Below are positions 8,035 through 14,779 of a stretch of 26,376 nt of DNA, piece by piece (the stretch's first letter is position 1; each line of letters opens with the position of its first letter). Below the pieces are notes generated by a model. The model was not told where the DNA came from. It ran no database searches and worked only from the letters and a program-made list of their open reading frames with translations. Origin of the DNA: an uncultured bacterium (GTDB lineage: Bacteria > Patescibacteriota > Patescibacteriia > UBA1558 > GWA2-36-10); the NCBI GenBank assembly GCA_937870675.1, contig CALMZN010000064.1:1-26376 (forward strand). The letters run 5' to 3'. The translations under genes were made by a program, and so were the position numbers.

Positions 8035-8054
8035 AACTTTCGCTTGCGAAAGTT
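8035..8054. repeat. Perfect palindrome abutting the 3' end of tRNA-Gly
   Basis: AACTTTCGC (8035-8043) and GCGAAAGTT (8046-8054) form a 9-bp stem with a two-base loop. Base 8054 is also the last A of the tRNA-Gly CCA, so the hairpin starts exactly at the mature 3' end. There is no T tract, so it is not a terminator. Confidence 0.8.
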
Positions 8055-8130
8055 GGAGCGGGTGACCGGGCTCGAACCGGCGACCTTTTCCTTGGCAAGG
8101 AAACGTTCTAGCCAACTGAACTACACCCGC
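8054..8130 (-). tRNA. tRNA-Gly (anticodon GCC)
   Basis: A 77-base tRNA with encoded CCA. The acceptor GCGGGTG pairs with CACCCGC; the anticodon stem TTTCC/GGAAA encloses TTGCCAA, giving GCC; the T arm is GCCGG-TTCGAGC-CCGGT. It has its own strong promoter in the short spacer after tRNA-Cys. Confidence 0.97.
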
Positions 8131-8151
8131 AAAATTTAAATTACTTTGGAT

Positions 8152-8179
8152 ATTATACAATAAAATAGCAAAATGTCAA
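8152..8179 (-). promoter_or_regulatory. Consensus promoter of tRNA-Gly
   Basis: On the minus strand TTGACA (8179-8174) and TATAAT (8157-8152) are separated by 16 bp. Both hexamers match the sigma-70 consensus fully. The -35 begins one base after the CCA of tRNA-Cys. The start of transcription is predicted about 15 bases before the tRNA. Confidence 0.85.
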
Positions 8180-8254
8180 TGGAGGCCTGGGGCGGAATCG
8201 AACCGCCGGATGAGGGTTTTGCAGACCCATGCCTTACCACTTGGCTACCAGGCC
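8180..8254 (-). tRNA. tRNA-Cys (anticodon GCA)
   Basis: A 75-base tRNA with encoded CCA. The acceptor GGCCTGG pairs with CCAGGCC; the anticodon loop CTGCAAA gives GCA; the T arm is GGCGG-TTCGATT-CCGCC. Its 5' end and promoter region are repeated upstream (see 8245-8440), but this copy is complete. Confidence 0.97.
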
Positions 8255-8265
8255 TTAAATTTAAA

Positions 8266-8274
8266 ATTATAGCA
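8266..8274 (-). promoter_or_regulatory. Extended -10 promoter of tRNA-Cys
   Basis: TGCTATAAT on the minus strand, with no good -35. Transcription would start about five bases before the tRNA. The same element occurs in the second repeat unit (8370-8362), so there are two tandem promoters reading toward tRNA-Cys. Confidence 0.7.
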
Positions 8275-8302
8275 TAATCAACGAGCGAAGGTTTGCCCAC
8301 TT

Positions 8303-8340
8303 GCCTGCCCGCCAAAGCTCCGTTAGGAGCGGCGGCGGGG
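8303..8340. repeat. GC-rich hairpin in the first partial tRNA-Cys copy
   Basis: CCCGCC (8308-8313) pairs with GGCGGG (8334-8339), and the inner GCTCC/GGAGC encloses a GTTA loop. It sits between CCCACTT and GGCTACCAGG, sequences that are joined in the intact tRNA gene. Confidence 0.75.
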
Positions 8341-8398
8341 CTACCAGGCCTTAAATTTAAAATTATAGCATAATCAACGAGCGAAGGTTTGCCCACTT

Positions 8399-8430
8399 TC
8401 CGCCCAAGGCGGACCCGCCTCTGGCGGGGG
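8399..8430. repeat. Double GC-rich hairpin in the second partial tRNA-Cys copy
   Basis: Two stems in a row: TCCGCC-CAA-GGCGGA (8399-8413) and CCCGCC-TCT-GGCGGG (8414-8428). The sequence differs from the hairpin at 8303-8340 but occupies the same position relative to the repeat. Confidence 0.75.
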
Positions 8431-8489
8431 CTACCAGGCCATTGTCTATTTAACTTAATGTTGGCAATAATTTACCAGATTTTTGGGTT

Positions 8490-9275
8490 TTAAGCAACCT
8501 TGAGTTTTTTTAACTCTTGTAGTATTTTGGGCTGTAATTTTTTATTGCTAGCCAATACTGATTTAGATGCTGATTGCCAATTTTTCCCCTGCCAATCAGT
8601 GACTAGGCCACCAGCTGCTTGAACCAGCATGATGCCAGGCGCTACATCCCAAATTTTTGGACCAGACACAATCAGGCCATCAATGTGACCACTGGCCACC
8701 ATTGCTAGCTCCAAACTAGTACTGCCAAAATGTCGGCAGTCGTGACTATGGAGATGATAATATTCGTAGACCTTAAAAGCTTTTTTGTTGTCACCCACAG
8801 AACTACCATGGCAATAGCACATGAAGATATCTTTGGTATTTTGATGTCGGCTGACAGTAATTTTTTTATTATTTTTGTAAGCACCAATTTTTGTGGCCCA
8901 ATATATTTCTTTTAGTATCGGTACATAGACAACGCTCATGACTAATTTATTATTATGAAGCAAAGCAATAGCCACAGTAAAGAGAGGATTGTGAATAGCA
9001 AAATTATTAGTGCCATCAAGTGGATCAATAATCCACAGATATTCGGACCTTTGATTGTTGGCGCCAGCTTCTTCAGACAGAAAATTGATTTTAGGAAAAG
9101 ATTTTTTTAGAGTTTGAAAGATAATTTTTTCAGCTTGTTGGTCGCATTTGGTGACTAACTCGTGTCGGCTTTTGTGGCTGGCACTAGAGCGATGAAATTT
9201 AGCAAACTCTCTGCTCAAGTATTGGCCAGCTTTAGTAGCGGCTAGTTTAGCGGTTTTTAATTCTGCTTGATACAT
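8490..9275 (-). CDS. Inositol-monophosphatase-family phosphatase
   Basis: A 261-residue Mg2+-dependent phosphatase of the SuhB/CysQ superfamily. Metal-binding signatures are complete: E68-E69 in LSEEAG, WIIDPLDGTNNF (81-92, with D84 and D87) and WDVAPGIMLVQAAGG (209-223, D210). The substrate could be myo-inositol 1-phosphate, a sugar bisphosphate or 3'-phosphoadenosine phosphate; the sequence does not settle this, so I give no symbol. Start ATG 9275 lies one base after the stop of the upstream metallophosphoesterase, so the two phosphatase genes form an operon and are probably translated in a coupled way. No clear terminator follows; the next feature downstream is the tRNA-Cys repeat region. 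Confidence 0.92.
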   Translation of the reverse strand: MYQAELKTAKLAATKAGQYLSREFAKFHRSSASHKSRHELVTKCDQQAEKIIFQTLKKSFPKINFLSEEAGANNQRSEYLWIIDPLDGTNNFAIHNPLFTVAIALLHNNKLVMSVVYVPILKEIYWATKIGAYKNNKKITVSRHQNTKDIFMCYCHGSSVGDNKKAFKVYEYYHLHSHDCRHFGSTSLELAMVASGHIDGLIVSGPKIWDVAPGIMLVQAAGGLVTDWQGKNWQSASKSVLASNKKLQPKILQELKKLKVA

Positions 9276-9276
9276 A

Positions 9277-9771
9277 TTATAAATCGTTTATTAATATTAA
9301 TTGAGCTTTTAGGGTGTCTAAATCAATAATGGCAAAAGTGGGCGCATAGCGGACATTGGCAACATTTCCTGGGTTTATTATTTTTGTGCCCTGATAATTT
9401 TCTTCCCAAGGTATGTGACTGTGGCCATGCAAAGCCAGTTGGTATTTATTGGGATTATCAGCGATAAATTTTTTAACGACCTCCGGATAATGGCAAAAAA
9501 TTATTTTTCTATCAGCCAAAGTAATTTCACCAAACTTTTCAAAAACTTTGATATTTTTTAGGGCAGACAGGTCTAGGCCGTAATTATCGGCATTGCCGTG
9601 GACAGCCCAAGAGGGAATTTTAAGATCATCTATTTTTTGCCAAGCATCTATATCGCAGACATCGCCAGTGCAAATTAAATAATCTATTTTATGGCTGGTA
9701 ATATAGCGCAGAACCTTTTCTAGATTTGCTAAATTACCATGGATATCAGAAATAACGCCTAGTTTAGCCAT
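9277..9771 (-). CDS. YfcE/MJ0936-type metallophosphoesterase
   Basis: A 164-residue calcineurin-like phosphodiesterase with all metal-site motifs in order: SDIHGN (8-13, D9 and H11), GDVCD (36-40, D37), HGNAD (58-62, N60), CHYP (93-96, H94), HGHSH (115-119) and a final NPGN (133-136). These small enzymes hydrolyse phosphodiesters in vitro; the natural substrate is usually unknown. It is first in a two-gene operon with an IMPase-family phosphatase, whose ATG follows after one base. The -10 element lies only six bases before the ATG, so the mRNA may have no leader. Start ATG 9771 gives the normal N terminus, with the first beta strand directly before SDIHGN. Confidence 0.93.
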   Translation of the reverse strand: MAKLGVISDIHGNLANLEKVLRYITSHKIDYLICTGDVCDIDAWQKIDDLKIPSWAVHGNADNYGLDLSALKNIKVFEKFGEITLADRKIIFCHYPEVVKKFIADNPNKYQLALHGHSHIPWEENYQGTKIINPGNVANVRYAPTFAIIDLDTLKAQLILINDL

Positions 9772-9777
9772 AGGGTT

Positions 9778-9786
9778 ATTATAACA
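9778..9786 (-). promoter_or_regulatory. Extended -10 promoter, apparently leaderless
   Basis: TGTTATAAT on the minus strand (9786-9778). Six bases separate the last T from the A of the ATG at 9771, which is where transcription would normally begin. The -35 is weak. Confidence 0.6.
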
Positions 9787-9810
9787 TATTATTTTAGTAT
9801 TTATTATATT

Positions 9811-9843
9811 GTCATTCTGGAGTGACCTTTGCCTCGCAATGAC
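9811..9843. repeat. GTCATT...AATGAC palindromic repeat
   Basis: GTCATT (9811-9816) and AATGAC (9838-9843) are terminal inverted repeats around a short core (CTGGAGTGACC, GCCTCGC). The same GTCAT...ATGAC ends bound the element at 26186-26267, so both may belong to one dispersed repeat family. Confidence 0.55.
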
Positions 9844-9851
9844 ATTATAAA

Positions 9852-9888
9852 AATAAAATCCCCCTTGTTAGGGGGGGAAGAGGGGGTA
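9852..9888 (-). terminator. Terminator of tig, a short relative of the element at 18211-18264
   Basis: On the minus strand the tig stop is followed by ACCCCCTCTT, then CCCCC-TAACAA-GGGGG and a tail ATTTTATTTTT. The same blocks (AATACCCCCTCTT, CCCCCTTA, AAGGGGG, TTTTATTTTT) occur after hppA, but here one stem-loop arm is missing. Confidence 0.75.
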
Positions 9889-11169
9889 TTATTCTATGAT
9901 TTTTTCAGTAATAAATTTTATTACTTTCTGGTTAGTCAGGACATTGACCAGATGTTGCCAATTGTGGTGACTATTGATTTGTTTGAGGGACTCAGGGTCC
10001 CCTTGATACATTTTGACCTGTTTTTCAATTTCGGCTTTTATCTCGGTCTCTGGCACTTCAATTTTATTATCCAAAGCAATCTGTCGGAGTATTAGGGCGG
10101 CTTTGATTCTTTCTATGGCCTGTTTCTTGAAATCAGTGTGTAGATCCTCATGAGTTTTGTTTATTGACTTGAGGTAGCCAGCTAGATCCAGACCCTGGGA
10201 ATTGACACTATGCTCAAGCTCGTGAATCATCTTGTGAATTTCTTCGTCAATTAGCATTTCCGGAATTTCAGTGACCGTTGAGGTCTTGATGATTTCTTGG
10301 ATGGCCTCTGATTCTACTCGTTGTTGTTCTTTATTTTCTTTTTCTTTACCAATATTATTTTTTAATTGTTCTTTTAATTTAGTTAAAGATTCAAAACCCA
10401 AATTTTTGGCCAACTCATCATTGAGCTCTGGTTTTTGGCGTTCAAAGACACTCACAATTTTGACGTGAAAGTCAGCCAATTTTCCAGCCATGTTTTTTTG
10501 AAAATACTTTTCCGGAAATTGTAAAGAAAAATCTATTTCTTGATCTTTTTTGAGATTCAAGAGTTTGTCTTCAAAACCGGGGATCATGCGATTGGCGCCA
10601 ATTACTACGGGGTATTTGTAGCTAGTGCCTCCCTCGATAGCCACTTTATCAATAGTAGCCACAAAATCAATTTCAGCTTTGTCGCCTTTTTGGGTAGCGC
10701 GATCAACTAATACTTCTTTGACATTCAATTCTTGTAATTGAGCCATGGTTTTGTCAATGTCTTCAGCAGTGACCGCTATTTTCTTTTTTTTGATTTTTAA
10801 TTTTTGCCAATCACCCAAAAGTATAGTTGGTAAAATATTAACAATAGCTTTGTAAATCACTGGATTTTGAGGGGCCAGTTTTTCAATATTTATTTTTGGC
10901 TGACCAACGGCTTCAATTTTTTCTTGAGTAATGGCTTGGTAATATGTTTGCGTAATTATTTCATCAGCGGCTTCTTGGTACAAAGCCATTTCACCGAATT
11001 GATTTTTGACCATTTCAAAAGGCATTTTGCCAGGGCGAAAGCCGGGCACTTTATTTTTCTTGGTCAAGCGATTGGCGGCCGAGCGTAAATATTTTTCTAG
11101 CTCACCGGTCTCCACACTGATAGTTAGTTCTACTTGGCCCTTATCTCGCGATGTTTTGCTTATTTGCAT
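9889..11169 (-). CDS. tig: Trigger factor, ribosome-associated chaperone
   Basis: Trigger factor binds uL23 at the ribosomal exit tunnel and protects nascent chains. The 426-residue protein has three domains. The N-terminal ribosome-binding domain contains VPGFRPGKMP (the GFRxGKxP signature). The FKBP-like prolyl isomerase domain (about 150-235) includes GDKAEIDF and IPGFEDKLLNLK. The long helical C-terminal substrate arm runs from about 250 to the end. I chose ATG 11169 rather than the upstream start at 11226, because a consensus promoter lies at 11198-11226 and MQISKTSRDKGQVELTI matches the family's first strand. It is transcribed away from pilB and ends at a palindromic terminator. Confidence 0.96.
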   Translation of the reverse strand: MQISKTSRDKGQVELTISVETGELEKYLRSAANRLTKKNKVPGFRPGKMPFEMVKNQFGEMALYQEAADEIITQTYYQAITQEKIEAVGQPKINIEKLAPQNPVIYKAIVNILPTILLGDWQKLKIKKKKIAVTAEDIDKTMAQLQELNVKEVLVDRATQKGDKAEIDFVATIDKVAIEGGTSYKYPVVIGANRMIPGFEDKLLNLKKDQEIDFSLQFPEKYFQKNMAGKLADFHVKIVSVFERQKPELNDELAKNLGFESLTKLKEQLKNNIGKEKENKEQQRVESEAIQEIIKTSTVTEIPEMLIDEEIHKMIHELEHSVNSQGLDLAGYLKSINKTHEDLHTDFKKQAIERIKAALILRQIALDNKIEVPETEIKAEIEKQVKMYQGDPESLKQINSHHNWQHLVNVLTNQKVIKFITEKIIE

Positions 11170-11197
11170 AGTAATATTATCATTGATTAACCGCCGT

Positions 11198-11226
11198 ATT
11201 ATAATTGAAAAGTTATTTTTAGTCAA
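11198..11226 (-). promoter_or_regulatory. Promoter of tig
   Basis: On the minus strand TTGACT (11226-11221) and TATAAT (11203-11198) are exactly 17 bp apart. The start is predicted near 11191, about 22 bases before the ATG. It is divergent from the pilB promoter. Confidence 0.85.
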
Positions 11227-11280
11227 TCTATATTACTGGTAATTGTAGTTGTTTATTTATTTTGTTTTTTTGATAAAAAA

Positions 11281-11289
11281 TGTTATAAT
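11281..11289 (+). promoter_or_regulatory. Promoter of the pilus operon
   Basis: Extended -10 TGTTATAAT; the -35 region is T-rich (TTTGTT, 11261-11266) and weak. The start is predicted near 11296, giving a leader of about 42 bases before pilB. Confidence 0.6.
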
Positions 11290-11337
11290 AACCATAAGTT
11301 TGAATTAATTTTTATCTAAAATTTTTTTACCTTAAAT

Positions 11338-13068
11338 ATGGCTTTGACTTTACCAATTTCTCAGGAAGAGCTTAAGGATATTCTGATAAAATCAGCGGTC
11401 ATTAAGGACAAAGATTGGCTTGATGCCGAAAAAAGAGCTCAACGTCGTCGTCGTGGTGTCGAGGAGATTTTGATTGAGCGCGGATTTTATAATGAAAAAT
11501 ATTTATACGAAATTATTGGCGATGCTTTGAAAGTCCCTTATGTTAATTTACGCAAAAGAAAACTTGATCCCGTGGCATTGTCCGAGATAGACCCGCAAAT
11601 ATCGCAAACAGCCCAGGCCATACCGTTTGCTATTGATAAAAAAAATTTGAAAGTGGCCTTTGTTGATCCGCGGAACCAAGAATCTTTGCAGATGATCAAA
11701 ACAGCCACTACCAAGACCGTCGTGCCTTTCATGACTAGCCACAAAAATTTTCGTTTTGCTTCTCGGCTTTATCAGCGTAATATTGAGGAAGAAATTTACA
11801 ATATCATCAATACCAAGATCAAGTCCGCTAGCGGTGAAACCAGTGAAACCGATGTGCCGATTATCAAAATTGTGGATGCGCTCATGGAGTATGCTATGTT
11901 TGAGCAGTCCTCCGATGTCCATATTGAGGCCTTGCCTGACGCGGTGGTAGTGAGGTTTAGGATAGATGGCGATTTGCATGACATAGTAGAGTTGCCAGCT
12001 AATATCCATAATGCCTTGGTGGCTCGTATAAAAATTTTATCCAACCTACGCATTGATGAACATCGCGTGCCACAGGATGGTCGTTTTTCTTTCAAAATTG
12101 AGGAAGAGGAAGAGTCAGTCCGCGTCTCCATCATACCCGCTTTTTATGGAGAAAAAGTGGTTATGCGCTTGATGACTGACGAGGCCCAAAACATGAATCT
12201 AGAAGAGATTGGCTTTTCGGAACAAAATGCCAAGACCATGAACAAGCAGTTGGAAAAGCCCTTTGGTATGATATTGGTGGTTGGCCCCACTGGTTCAGGC
12301 AAAACCACTACGCTATATGCCGTTTTGAATATTTTGAATACCGAGGAAGTAAATATTTGCACTATTGAAGATCCTATTGAATATGGCGTGCATCGCGTCA
12401 ATCAGACACAGGTCAATACTCAAGCTGGCTATACTTTTGCCAATGGTTTGCGTTCATTACTCAGGCAAGATCCCGATATTATTATGATCGGAGAAATTAG
12501 AGACAAAGAAACAGCGCAGATTGCTGTGCGCGCCGCTTTGACTGGCCACTTGGTACTGTCCACCTTGCACACCAACAACGCGGCTGGTGCTCCACCACGC
12601 TTGCAGGATATGGATGTCGAGCCATTTTTGGTGTCTTCCACATTGAATATTGTCATTGCCCAAAGATTGGTACGGCGCATTTGTTTGGATTGTATTTTTA
12701 GTTTCAAACTAACTGCTGAAGAGCTAAAAAGTCTATCCAAAGAATTTGATCTGGATACTATGTTGACGCGATTCAAGACCCAAGGTTTGGTTGATAAAAA
12801 AGTAAAAACATTTGGTGAACTGACATTTTATCGGGGCAAGGGTTGCGCCCGTTGTCACCAGTCAGGATATTCCAAAAGAATTAGCGTCTTTGAGCTTTTA
12901 CAAAACACCGAGGCCGTGCAAAAATGCTTGATTCGTAATGCCTCATCAAACGAAATTCAAAAAGTAGCCATGGAAGAGGGTATGGTCACCATCTTTGAAG
13001 ATGGTATGCAAAAAGCTCTTTTGGGCATAACTACCATCGAAGAAGTTCTGCGCATTAAGCGTGAATAA
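11338..13068 (+). CDS. pilB: Type IV pilus assembly ATPase PilB
   Basis: PilB (GspE family, 576 residues) is the hexameric cytoplasmic ATPase that drives pilin polymerisation. An N-terminal MshEN-like region (about 1-150) precedes the ATPase core. Walker A is GPTGSGKT (316-323), the Walker B region DPDIIMIGEIRD (378-389) carries E386, and the His box reads LSTLHTNN. Two cysteine pairs, C449/C452 and C503/C506, form the zinc site found in PilB and GspE but not in the retraction ATPase PilT. It is the first gene of the operon, 28 bases before pilC. No PilT, PilM or prepilin peptidase is encoded in the window, so retraction and pilin processing must rely on genes elsewhere. Its ATG follows a T-rich leader without a Shine-Dalgarno sequence. 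Confidence 0.96.
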   Translation: MALTLPISQEELKDILIKSAVIKDKDWLDAEKRAQRRRRGVEEILIERGFYNEKYLYEIIGDALKVPYVNLRKRKLDPVALSEIDPQISQTAQAIPFAIDKKNLKVAFVDPRNQESLQMIKTATTKTVVPFMTSHKNFRFASRLYQRNIEEEIYNIINTKIKSASGETSETDVPIIKIVDALMEYAMFEQSSDVHIEALPDAVVVRFRIDGDLHDIVELPANIHNALVARIKILSNLRIDEHRVPQDGRFSFKIEEEEESVRVSIIPAFYGEKVVMRLMTDEAQNMNLEEIGFSEQNAKTMNKQLEKPFGMILVVGPTGSGKTTTLYAVLNILNTEEVNICTIEDPIEYGVHRVNQTQVNTQAGYTFANGLRSLLRQDPDIIMIGEIRDKETAQIAVRAALTGHLVLSTLHTNNAAGAPPRLQDMDVEPFLVSSTLNIVIAQRLVRRICLDCIFSFKLTAEELKSLSKEFDLDTMLTRFKTQGLVDKKVKTFGELTFYRGKGCARCHQSGYSKRISVFELLQNTEAVQKCLIRNASSNEIQKVAMEEGMVTIFEDGMQKALLGITTIEEVLRIKRE

Positions 13069-13096
13069 AACAAAATTAACTGAGTAAAAATAAAAA

Positions 13097-14302
13097 ATGG
13101 AATATTTAGACATAAAGCATCACAAAATTGATGATACTGGAAAATTGAAAACCAAAGTTAAACCAGAGTTGGCTAAGAAGTTGAAAGACATCCCCGACAA
13201 AAATAGCAAGCAAAATCTTAAAAAAAATAAAGCGCCTAAGAAAAAAAGGTTTTTATTTGGTCGGGTGACTTCAGCCGATCAAATGTTGTTTTTGGATAAT
13301 TTGTCCACCATGATCAAAGCTGGTTTAGCTCTAGCTCCGGCTTTGCAGACCATAACCAGTGAGACAAAAAATAAATATTTCCGAAGCATCTTGGGACACA
13401 TTTATGGTTTGATTGAGAATGGCCAGTCATTGTCGGAAAGCATGAAGCATTACCCCAAAGTATTTACAGAAATGATTGTTTCAGCAGTTGAGGTTGGTGA
13501 AAATACGGGGGGTCTAGCAGAGTCCCTTGGCCATTTGGCCAATATTATAAAAGCCCAGAGGCGCTTACGAGCCAAAGTAGTGGGTGCCCTGATTTATCCT
13601 TGCGTGGTTATTGTCGCCATGCTTGGCGTTAGTTTATTTTTAGCGTTTTTTGTGTTTCCTCAGCTTATTGATGTTTTTGCTGAAGCGGAAGTAAAATTGC
13701 CGGTGATTTTGTTGGCTGTGCAATGGATGTTGTGGGCCACCAAGTATTATTACTGGTACATGATTGGCGGTTTGCTGGTGCTGATATTAATCATTATTTT
13801 TTTGGCCAGAATTTATGCTGTCCGTTTGGCTTGGCACAAGTTGATGCTCAAAGTGCCTTTTGTTGGCTCTTTAGTAAGAGAATTGTGTATATCTAGGTTT
13901 GCCGGCAACTTGCACGCCTTACTGGCCGCTGGCTTGTCTATTGTGAAGTGTCTAGATATAGTGGCCAAGACAACACCCAACTTGTATTACCGGCAAGAAA
14001 TTTTGAAAATGGCCACGGAGCTGGAAAAGGGCAAATCCATGTCAGACTCTATGTCTAGCCGTCCTCACTTGTTTTCTTCTTTATCTATACAACTTTGTCA
14101 TGTGGGAGAAGAAACTGGAGAGCTGGAAAATATTTTAATAAAAGTCGAAGAGTATTACGAAGAAAAGGTCAATAATGTTTTGGCTAATTTATCAACTATT
14201 ATTGAACCAGTCTTACTGGTATTGGTTGGTGTGGCTGTTGGCTTTATTGCCCTATCAGTCATATCGCCGATGTACGAATTGACGCAAAGTTTTTCAGAAT
14301 AA
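13097..14302 (+). CDS. pilC: Type IV pilus inner membrane platform protein PilC
   Basis: PilC (GspF family, 401 residues) is the polytopic membrane platform linking PilB to the growing pilus. The basic N terminus (about 1-60, very Lys-rich) is cytoplasmic. Two homologous T2SSF domains follow (about 65-190 and 265-390), each with the family's pattern: FLDNLSTMIKAGLAL and VEVGENTGGLAESL in the first, FAGNLHALLAAGLSI and CHVGEETGELENIL in the second. Membrane segments are visible at VVIVAMLGVSLFLAFFVFP, YMIGGLLVLILIIIFLA and PVLLVLVGVAVGFIALSV. It lies directly between pilB and four prepilin-like genes, three bases before the first, so it belongs to one operon. Confidence 0.95.
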   Translation: MEYLDIKHHKIDDTGKLKTKVKPELAKKLKDIPDKNSKQNLKKNKAPKKKRFLFGRVTSADQMLFLDNLSTMIKAGLALAPALQTITSETKNKYFRSILGHIYGLIENGQSLSESMKHYPKVFTEMIVSAVEVGENTGGLAESLGHLANIIKAQRRLRAKVVGALIYPCVVIVAMLGVSLFLAFFVFPQLIDVFAEAEVKLPVILLAVQWMLWATKYYYWYMIGGLLVLILIIIFLARIYAVRLAWHKLMLKVPFVGSLVRELCISRFAGNLHALLAAGLSIVKCLDIVAKTTPNLYYRQEILKMATELEKGKSMSDSMSSRPHLFSSLSIQLCHVGEETGELENILIKVEEYYEEKVNNVLANLSTIIEPVLLVLVGVAVGFIALSVISPMYELTQSFSE

Positions 14303-14305
14303 ACT

Positions 14306-14779
14306 ATGTATAAAAATAGATTGGGCTTGACTTACATTGAGTTGCTTATTGTTTTGGGTATTTTTGCCATAATTTCACTTTTAAGCTTTTCATCTTATTC
14401 TGCTTGGCAAAAAGAAGTGACTCTGGTCAACTCCACGGATGAACTAAAAAGCACAATTTTTTTGGCTCAAGCCAAGGCCATAGCCGCGGCTGATAACAAA
14501 AATTGGGGAGTGCACTTGGCCATTGATCAGTACGTGCTTTTTTCTGGGTCATTTTATAATGAAGCCAACCCTGATAATAAAATAAAAGAATTGCGAGGTG
14601 TTAAAATTTTGAATCCGGAAATTTCTTTGTCTGATGGTGCCGGTGGCTATGGAGCGGATGTAGTTTTTTCCAAATACACTGGTCAGACAGTCAATACTGG
14701 ACAAATAACGGTGGTGGCTAATTCTGATTCCACTAAAACAAAAGTAATTACTATTCAAGATAATGGGCAAATTAATTAA
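14306..14779 (+). CDS. Prepilin-like protein (GspH/FimT or pilin type)
   Basis: A 157-residue protein with a type III (prepilin) signal: short basic leader MYKNRLG, cleavage after G7, then LTYIELLIVLGIFAIISLL with the required glutamate at mature position 5 and a hydrophobic helix. The C-terminal domain is short (about 115 residues) and contains LAQAKAIAAADNKNWGVHL, similar to the GspH/FimT pseudopilin pattern. It could be the main pilin or a minor one; no second copy with higher abundance signals is present to decide. It starts three bases after pilC and its end overlaps the next gene by 17 bases, which indicates co-translation in the pilus operon. Confidence 0.85.
   Translation: MYKNRLGLTYIELLIVLGIFAIISLLSFSSYSAWQKEVTLVNSTDELKSTIFLAQAKAIAAADNKNWGVHLAIDQYVLFSGSFYNEANPDNKIKELRGVKILNPEISLSDGAGGYGADVVFSKYTGQTVNTGQITVVANSDSTKTKVITIQDNGQIN

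Larger units (their letters stand above)
8245..8440 (-). repeat. Tandem repeat of the tRNA-Cys 5' end plus its promoter
   Basis: Bases 8245-8302 and 8341-8398 are identical over 58 bp. Read on the minus strand, each unit holds AAGTGG, then GCAAACCTTCGCTCG, the promoter TGCTATAAT and the first ten bases of tRNA-Cys (GGCCTGGTAG). A third partial copy of the tRNA start (GGCCTGGTAGCC) lies at 8440-8429. Between the units are two different GC-rich hairpins at the same point of the tRNA sequence, where the intact gene reads GTAGCC-AAGTGG without interruption. No gene is present in the 8255-8489 gap. Confidence 0.9.

Noticed and set aside
7969..8160. Open frame of 63 codons on the minus strand
   Set aside because: It is the translation of tRNA-Gly and its flanking hairpins.
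8136..8396. Open frame of 86 codons with an internal repeat on the minus strand
   Set aside because: It reads through tRNA-Cys and the tandem repeats; the repeated peptide only reflects the DNA repeat.
8245..8440. Possible CRISPR array (repeats with different spacers)
   Set aside because: Only two full units; the repeats contain tRNA and promoter sequence, the 'spacers' are palindromes, and no cas gene is present.
11170..11226. Upstream start for trigger factor
   Set aside because: The region contains the tig promoter, so these codons would not be transcribed, and family homology begins at 11169.
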